Source: Antrihabitans cavernicola
GTDB taxonomy: Bacteria > Actinomycetota > Actinomycetes > Mycobacteriales > Mycobacteriaceae
Direction: 5' to 3'
DNA length: 64,000 nucleotides
Assembly: GCF_008297975.1 (NCBI RefSeq)
Contig: NZ_VLNY01000017.1
Location: 31,103-95,102, forward strand
The notes below the pieces were generated by a model, which saw nothing but the letters and a program-made list of their open reading frames with translations, searched no databases and was not told the DNA's origin. The translations under genes and the position numbers were made by a program. Below, piece by piece: positions 62,908-64,000 of this stretch (within the stretch, counting starts at the first letter, position 1; every line of letters starts with the position of its first letter).

Positions 62908-63732
62908 ATGTCCGACATCCTTGCCGCTGCAGATACTTTGCTCGCAGAAATTCGCACGGAACGCGGCACCGAGGAGGTCGCCTTGTGGACGCTGGCTGTC
63001 TCCGCCACCGCATTCGTCGCGGCCTGGGTGGTCGCGCTGCGGTCGACACTCCCGGTCGAGGCCAGGATCGGATGGAACGCAGTACGGGTTGCGTCGCTAC
63101 TGGCGGCATTTACTCTTTTTGCTGTCCAAGCACATGGTGCCGGGTGGCTGTCCGGTGCGGATGCGCCGACTCTGAATTGGTTTGTCGACCATAGTAATTC
63201 GACACTCACGGTTTTTGCGAAGATCGTCACCACCGCCCTGTCGCCAGTCGGCACGGTTGTGTTGTCGGCCGTCGCGGCGCTCTACCTCTGGCGACGTCGG
63301 GGACTGCGACCAGCTGTACTTCTGCTCAGCACCATCGTGCTGGCTACGGCCGCGAGCACCCTCATCAAACTGGTTGTCGCACGCGACCGGCCCCTCGCGG
63401 CCGTGCAACTGGTCTCCGAGACCGATTTCTCCTACCCCTCGGGCCACGTCACCGGAACCGTGGCGTTGCTCGGGACGTTCGCCATCCTTGCCACGGCGAA
63501 AAAGAGTTGCGCCCGTATTTTTCTCGTCGTGACAGCTGCCGTAATCACGTGTGCAGTAGCACTGTGTCGGCTGTATTTGGGTGTGCATTGGCTCGCCGAC
63601 GTGATCGGCGGATCGCTGCTGGGCTGCGCCATGGTCGTCGCAGCGGCGACGGTGTCGTTCGTTCTCGAGACTCGCGCTATGCAGGCGAGTCTATGGAATT
63701 CCGACCTCCGCCAATTGGCCGGCGAGCGATGA
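62908..63732 (+). CDS. PAP2-family membrane phosphatase
   Basis: 274 residues, five to six helices. All three motifs present: KLVVARDRP, YPSGH and CRLYLGVHWLADVIGG. Likely dephosphorylates a lipid or polyprenyl pyrophosphate at the outer face. ATG 62908 fits better than GTG 62863. Confidence 0.9.
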   Translation: MSDILAAADTLLAEIRTERGTEEVALWTLAVSATAFVAAWVVALRSTLPVEARIGWNAVRVASLLAAFTLFAVQAHGAGWLSGADAPTLNWFVDHSNSTLTVFAKIVTTALSPVGTVVLSAVAALYLWRRRGLRPAVLLLSTIVLATAASTLIKLVVARDRPLAAVQLVSETDFSYPSGHVTGTVALLGTFAILATAKKSCARIFLVVTAAVITCAVALCRLYLGVHWLADVIGGSLLGCAMVVAAATVSFVLETRAMQASLWNSDLRQLAGER

Positions 63733-64000
63733 CGAATCACTCCAACACGCGAGTCACGGGTATCGATACTGCGCATGCTGTAGTCATCGTGATCGTGACC
63801 GCCTTGACCACAGTCGCAGTGTGGTGTTGGCGAACCAGCACGGCTCGTGATCACGAGCATCGGGTGGCAGAAATCGCCTTGAACCCAAGGGGTCGATGCA
63901 ACACGTCTGATCTGCGAGGAGTGTTGCAATGGCCTTTCCACCGTCACGTTTGTTGCTGCAACCGTTCTGGAATCGGGTTGCCGAGGGCCGTTCACCGGCT
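63729..64000 (+). CDS. Possible small membrane protein, 3' end not in window
   Basis: ATG 63729 overlaps the PAP2 stop (ATGA). The first ~60 codons read as a soluble start, one hydrophobic helix (VVIVIVTALTTVAVWCW) and a charged segment. Beyond about 63900 the frame stays open but looks non-coding, and another start at 63929 competes. Tentative. Confidence 0.35.
   Translation, partial: MTNHSNTRVTGIDTAHAVVIVIVTALTTVAVWCWRTSTARDHEHRVAEIALNPRGRCNTSDLRGVLQWPFHRHVCCCNRSGIGLPRAVHR
63929..64000 (+). CDS. Start of a further gene, truncated by the window edge
   Basis: GAGGAGTGTTGCA precedes ATG 63929, which opens MAFPPSRLLLQPFWNRVAEG to the end of the window. Too short to identify. Confidence 0.4.
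   Translation, partial: MAFPPSRLLLQPFWNRVAEGRSPA

Overview
The window is high-GC actinobacterial DNA. It matches a mycolic-acid-containing member of the Mycobacteriales, most like Rhodococcus or Nocardia. The main evidence is gene order: ponA1-type PBP, a Rv0051-like GT87 glycosyltransferase, rpsF, ssb, rpsR, rplI and an intein-bearing dnaB follow the ponA1-to-dnaB order of Mycobacterium tuberculosis. Two cutinase-family proteins, SecA2, a FadE5 orthologue and WXG100 proteins agree with this. Genus and species cannot be fixed from the sequence alone. No rRNA, tRNA or CRISPR array was seen.

Region 1 (1-17765) is the conserved cell-wall, ribosome and replication block. It is interrupted between the two GT87 genes by about 7.5 kb of accessory regulation (3559-11085). 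That segment holds an HTH-STAND-ATPase-WD40 membrane protein, a small LuxR-type HTH protein beside each of its ends, and a three-gene signalling operon (response regulator, histidine kinase, kinase-like membrane protein). The three LuxR domains are related to one another. dnaB carries a 416-residue intein in its P-loop with the marks of a class 3 intein.

Region 2 (17766-30754) is a metabolic and regulatory patchwork: an MpaB-like oxygenase, TetR/fadE5 and TetR/Baeyer-Villiger monooxygenase divergent pairs, VOC, YCII, SDR, methyltransferase and cupin genes. It also shows decay: an IS3-family relic, a frameshifted gene, and a 5'-truncated MmyB-like regulator.

Region 3 (31208-51985) is mostly regulator-target pairs with readable palindromic operators: SDR-MarR, MFS/TetR, HEAT/MerR-HEAT, MerR/permease pair and TetR/aldo-keto reductase. 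Mixed with these are cutinase, alcohol dehydrogenase, epoxide-hydrolase-like, F420/FMN-type and D,D-carboxypeptidase genes.

Region 4 (51962-64000) begins with a 17-bp tandem repeat and a four-gene type VII secretion toxin-immunity cassette (two WXG100 proteins, a polymorphic toxin, a likely immunity protein). It continues with a small membrane/lipoprotein operon, a secreted beta-propeller, SecA2, a large Thr-tailed cutinase-family enzyme, a small secreted protein and a PAP2 phosphatase. Two unlisted tiny genes (37988-38122 and 56798-56923) encode similar 41-44-residue hydrophobic proteins that both begin MGSS and may form an undescribed family.
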